Translations under genes and position numbers: made by a program
IMG/VR virus record: IMGVR_UViG_3300009425_004611
Span: 1-49,343 of that record
DNA length: 49,343 bases
Direction: 5' to 3' (one strand)
From: a virus
In this document: positions 46,898 through 49,343 of the stretch, one piece after another
Layout of the letters: each line of letters opens with the position of its first letter
Numbering within the stretch: position 1 is the stretch's first letter
Notes under the pieces: generated by a model
Seen by the model: the letters and a program-made list of their open reading frames with translations, nothing else
The model's database searches: none
Told to the model about the DNA's origin: nothing

Positions 46898-47128
46898 TTA
46901 AGAATTTTCGTCTATGAATGAGATTACTTGTGGAATCGTCAGAAGCTCATCAACAATATCGTCTGGAATTTCAATATCAAACTCTTCTTCCATCTCTAAG
47001 ATCATTTCAATAGCATCTAAGCTATCAAAGTTTAAATCGTTGAATAAGTGTGAGTCTTCTTTAATTTTGTCTAGATCAATACTAAGATGTAGATTAATTA
47101 ATCGCTGTAGTCTTTCAAATGTTGTCAT
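46898..47128 (-). CDS. acpP: Acyl carrier protein
   Basis: A 76-aa acidic four-helix protein. LNFDSLDAIEMILEMEEEFD contains the DSL site, whose Ser (about residue 35) carries 4'-phosphopantetheine; IEIPDD and a final helix follow. It matches bacterial AcpP (78 aa) closely in layout. No acyltransferase or ketosynthase is nearby, so it may divert or carry host acyl groups, or act as a partner protein. Transcription is probably from further upstream with the spanin genes. Confidence 0.92.
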   Translation of the reverse strand: MTTFERLQRLINLHLSIDLDKIKEDSHLFNDLNFDSLDAIEMILEMEEEFDIEIPDDIVDELLTIPQVISFIDENS

Positions 47129-47136
47129 GTGTGTCC

Positions 47137-47844
47137 TTAGTCATTATTACCTAAACTAGGTAAAAGTGATTTTAAACTGAATGCACTCTTAGTTTCTTTT
47201 ACGCTAGGTGCAGGTCCAGTTGGTTGTTCATTGTCTGCCGCCGCGGCATCTAAGTCGTTTTGTTGGCGTTCTTTATTTTCTTCTAACCAACCATCTTTAC
47301 CTTTAGGGGCAGTTGCCTCTCTATAGTAATATATAATGTCTTTTTGTTGTGCAACATATCTTCTAATCTCTTGTAAGTTAGTTGCCATTGCTTGGTAACC
47401 ACTCGGAGTTAATGCAAATACTACAAACTCTCCGTCTAGTAGTTTCTCAACTTCGTAAATTTGTTCATCTAAGTTACCGCATACTTCTTGACCTTTTATA
47501 ACTGGTAGCTCAATACGTTTGTTTTCAGCATCACGTTTTAGTCTCGTTTTAGTCTCACCTGCTTCGTTAACAAACTCTTCACGTTCGAATCTATCGTATG
47601 TGTATAAGCCAGTCTTTTCATCTTTGCCAGTTGCTGGTCTACAAGGATAGTTGGAAATAACTTTCCATTCAACGTCTTGTAAATCTATTTGGGGTGGAAG
47701 GGGCGGTGCATAAATTTCTACTTCAACAGTTTCAGTAATAACTTTAACTGGAGGTAAAGGTTGGTATTGTTGTGTACTTGCACATGCACCTAGTAATAAG
47801 GTTGTTGCAAGTACCAATGCGGTAAGTTGTGTGTTAGTTTTCAT
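47137..47844 (-). CDS. Outer-membrane lipoprotein, candidate o-spanin
   Basis: A 235-aa protein with a lipoprotein signal: MKTNTQLTALVLATTLLLGACAST, lipobox LGAC with Cys near residue 21. Then Pro-rich PLPPVKVITETVEVEIYAPPLPP, a domain with CRPATG and GQEVCGNLDEQ, and a long C-terminal tail, part Ala/Asp/Asn-rich. It overlaps the upstream membrane-anchored coiled-coil gene by 11 bp, as Rz/Rz1 pairs do. It is much larger than classical Rz1 (about 40-60 aa) but similar phage-borne versions exist. Function as spanin is inferred. Confidence 0.75.
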   Translation of the reverse strand: MKTNTQLTALVLATTLLLGACASTQQYQPLPPVKVITETVEVEIYAPPLPPQIDLQDVEWKVISNYPCRPATGKDEKTGLYTYDRFEREEFVNEAGETKTRLKRDAENKRIELPVIKGQEVCGNLDEQIYEVEKLLDGEFVVFALTPSGYQAMATNLQEIRRYVAQQKDIIYYYREATAPKGKDGWLEENKERQQNDLDAAAADNEQPTGPAPSVKETKSAFSLKSLLPSLGNND

Positions 47845-48247
47845 TTGTATCAGTACTTAACTCTTCTAGTGCTTGGAACTCCGATTTTGTGGCTTTATTT
47901 GCTCTTGGTTGCATCAAGCCGGGCTTGTTCTTTGCAAGTTTGGTTATGTCATGGTCATTAAATATTCTTAATGCCTCGTTCTTTTGTGCTGTTGCTAAGT
48001 TAAATTGGTCTTGTAAGTTGCCAATTTGTTCTATTTGTCTTGCGGCACCTTCTTCTAAACTTCTGATAGTGCTTTCGTTCATATCAGCCGCAGTCTGTAA
48101 TGCTACGTTCTGTGCAACATACATTTCAACTTGTTGTTGAAGTTTGTCTACTTGTTTATTTAATCCACCTACTATAAATGTGTGTGCTCCGTAAGCCATA
48201 AGCAATACTATTGCCATAAACGGTAATGCTTTTAGAAAACCTAACAT
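47834..48247 (-). CDS. Membrane-anchored coiled-coil protein, candidate i-spanin
   Basis: A 137-aa protein with an N-terminal transmembrane helix (ALPFMAIVLLMAYGAHTFIVGG) followed by a long coiled coil (NKQVDKLQQQVEMYVAQNVA to NLQDQFNLATAQ) and a C-terminal KNKPGLMQPRANKAT motif. This is the i-spanin layout: inner-membrane anchor and a periplasmic rod to the o-spanin. The overlap with the lipoprotein gene supports this. Confidence 0.75.
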   Translation of the reverse strand: MLGFLKALPFMAIVLLMAYGAHTFIVGGLNKQVDKLQQQVEMYVAQNVALQTAADMNESTIRSLEEGAARQIEQIGNLQDQFNLATAQKNEALRIFNDHDITKLAKNKPGLMQPRANKATKSEFQALEELSTDTNEN

Positions 48248-48993
48248 GGTTTGACCACTAGTACTTGATCCGTGTGTGGATTGTGCAACACTACGTTTCT
48301 ATTGATAGGTAAAACATTTAGTTTACCTCTCATACTTTCCATTGTTTTAATAAGGTGTCTATCGAAATCGTAATCAATGGCTAAGTCGCTAAGTCCTGCT
48401 TCTTCTAAAGTAGGCTTGCCTTCACCAAAGGAAACAATTTCAAACTGTAATTTGTTTCGCTTTCCATCTCTAATAGTAATAATACTATCAGTTAGTTCAA
48501 CTGCTGTAGCAATTGTATTATCTAACACAAAGTCTTTTATGCTAGTTTCTTGTTCTTGTTTCATATTAGCCTCATGCTCGTCTTTAGTGACGTACTCTTC
48601 AGGTGTGGTTTTTACAATACCTTCAAGTTGTGGATCACTTAAATCAAAAGAGCTATCACTTAGTAGTGGCTTACCCTTCCAATCCATCTCTCCTGAAATA
48701 TTTAATATATCTTTTGCAACTTCTCTCAACATGCCAATCATGCCAGGGTCTCTATCTACTTCAATAAATACCATGTACAAGTTATCTGGATTAGGATTAG
48801 GAGTTACTTCAACGTCTCTAAATTCAAAGGAACTTTTCTCTAAAAAGTTTGCTAGGTCTTCGCCTACTTGCTTTTCAGTTACATAAAAACCAAATACTGC
48901 AACATTCTCTTTCTCACCTGTCTTAGGTTCAAACTCGTCAATGCTGATCTCGTTAGTTACTACGCCTTTTAAATCTTTTGATTGTAGACTCAT
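48241..48993 (-). CDS. Conserved phage structural-like protein
   Basis: A 250-aa protein starting MSLQSKDLKGVVTNEISIDE. The first 90 residues have beta character (AVFGFYVTEKQVGEDLANFL), the middle is acidic and helical, and the end HNPHTDQVLVVKPC looks structured. It precedes the spanin pair and follows a small membrane protein by 2 bp. It looks like a virion or assembly protein; no family recognised. Confidence 0.65.
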   Translation of the reverse strand: MSLQSKDLKGVVTNEISIDEFEPKTGEKENVAVFGFYVTEKQVGEDLANFLEKSSFEFRDVEVTPNPNPDNLYMVFIEVDRDPGMIGMLREVAKDILNISGEMDWKGKPLLSDSSFDLSDPQLEGIVKTTPEEYVTKDEHEANMKQEQETSIKDFVLDNTIATAVELTDSIITIRDGKRNKLQFEIVSFGEGKPTLEEAGLSDLAIDYDFDRHLIKTMESMRGKLNVLPINRNVVLHNPHTDQVLVVKPC

Positions 48994-48995
48994 TG

Positions 48996-49343
48996 TTACT
49001 TGTCTCCTGGATGGTCTTTTTGATGTTCTTTCATATGATCATCAAATTCTTCTTGTATTTTAGCTATTTCCTTTTGGAGGTATTCAATGTTTAAATCTTG
49101 AACAGCGTCATCAGGTAAAGCCCCTAGTTCACCTCTTGGCCATTTGATTCTAAACTCTTCATTCATTTCAACAGAATCTTGCATTCTAATTACATCTAAT
49201 TGTAATGTCGCTAATGAACCAGTCAATGTAAAATACACTCCTGATATAGTTAGTAGTGTTAGAACGACACCTACGAGACTTTTAACATCTATAGTTAATT
49301 GACTCCTGTCGTTCAACGCCATTGGTTTGGTGTCATCACTCAT
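48996..49343 (-). CDS. Single-TM protein
   Basis: A 115-aa protein whose ATG is the last codon of the window. One hydrophobic helix at about residues 24-44 (LVGVVLTLLTISGVYFTLTG), then a charged coiled-coil-like tail (EIAKIQEEFDDHMKEHQKD) with His/Lys end. The N-terminus is polar. A holin-like or tail-membrane role is possible but not shown. Confidence 0.65.
   Translation of the reverse strand: MSDDTKPMALNDRSQLTIDVKSLVGVVLTLLTISGVYFTLTGSLATLQLDVIRMQDSVEMNEEFRIKWPRGELGALPDDAVQDLNIEYLQKEIAKIQEEFDDHMKEHQKDHPGDK

Noticed and set aside
1-49343. CRISPR array, transposase or integrase
   Set aside because: No spaced direct repeats of array type, no inverted-repeat-bounded element and no recombinase motifs were found.

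Overview
The window is part of the genome of a large, AT-rich, T4-like tailed phage (Caudoviricetes, myovirus type), most probably marine. The evidence is a T4-family DNA polymerase (gp43), a probable sliding clamp (gp45), a T4 RNase H-type 5' nuclease, very tight gene packing with ATGA/TAATG overlaps, T4-late-type TATAAATA/GATAAATA promoter elements, and long low-complexity fibre proteins like those of marine cyanophages and pelagiphages. A lipobox o-spanin candidate, an i-spanin candidate and an outer-membrane beta-barrel gene suggest a Gram-negative host. The host itself cannot be named from the sequence. No tRNA, CRISPR array or insertion sequence was seen, and no gap between genes exceeds about 200 bp.

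Layout. Positions 1-11.9 kb (minus strand) hold one long early operon driven by a consensus sigma70 promoter at 11878-11906. It runs from small membrane proteins and a DUF481-type outer-membrane protein through Csp, a QueD-like enzyme, an Hc1-type histone-like protein, sugar enzymes, GroES, a phosphoribosyltransferase, FolE, a DUF433 protein, QueE and RNase H to glutaredoxin. Positions 11.9-16.5 kb hold a second operon (promoter 16534-16562): clamp, a DpdA-like DNA guanine transglycosylase, a Gfo/Idh oxidoreductase, an alcohol-dehydrogenase-like protein and a conserved unknown. Positions 16.6-19.9 kb carry DNA polymerase, a DsbA-like protein and a short repeat protein. A divergent region at 19.9-20.06 kb separates this from the only plus-strand block (20.06-22.27 kb): an EF-hand two-TM protein, an acidic protein and two overlapping 2-oxoglutarate/Fe(II) oxygenase-like genes. 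From 22.27 to 49.3 kb everything is again on the minus strand: a fibre gene, small nucleotide-handling and conserved unknown genes, an SDR enzyme, virion-like small proteins, a metallophosphoesterase, an amidinotransferase, a VWA/HExxH protein with a MoxR ATPase, four structural or fibre genes (33.9-43.1 kb), a ClpA-like unfoldase, DnaJ, acyl carrier protein, a spanin pair and two further unknown genes.

How it fits together. FolE, the QueD-like protein and QueE could supply a 7-deazaguanine precursor that DpdA inserts into phage DNA; QueC was not seen here. ClpA, DnaJ, GroES and Csp form a phage-encoded proteostasis set. Nine sigma70-type promoters, seven of them with exactly 17-bp spacers, start the early/middle operons, and GATAAATA/TATAAATA elements precede several structural and plus-strand genes. 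The items most worth a second look are the atypical QueE and QueD, the 2OG oxygenases beside collagen-like fibres, the amidinotransferase, the EF-hand membrane protein, the MoxR/VWA pair, ClpA with its IGF loop, and apparently leaderless promoters for dnaJ and the 33.5-kb gene.
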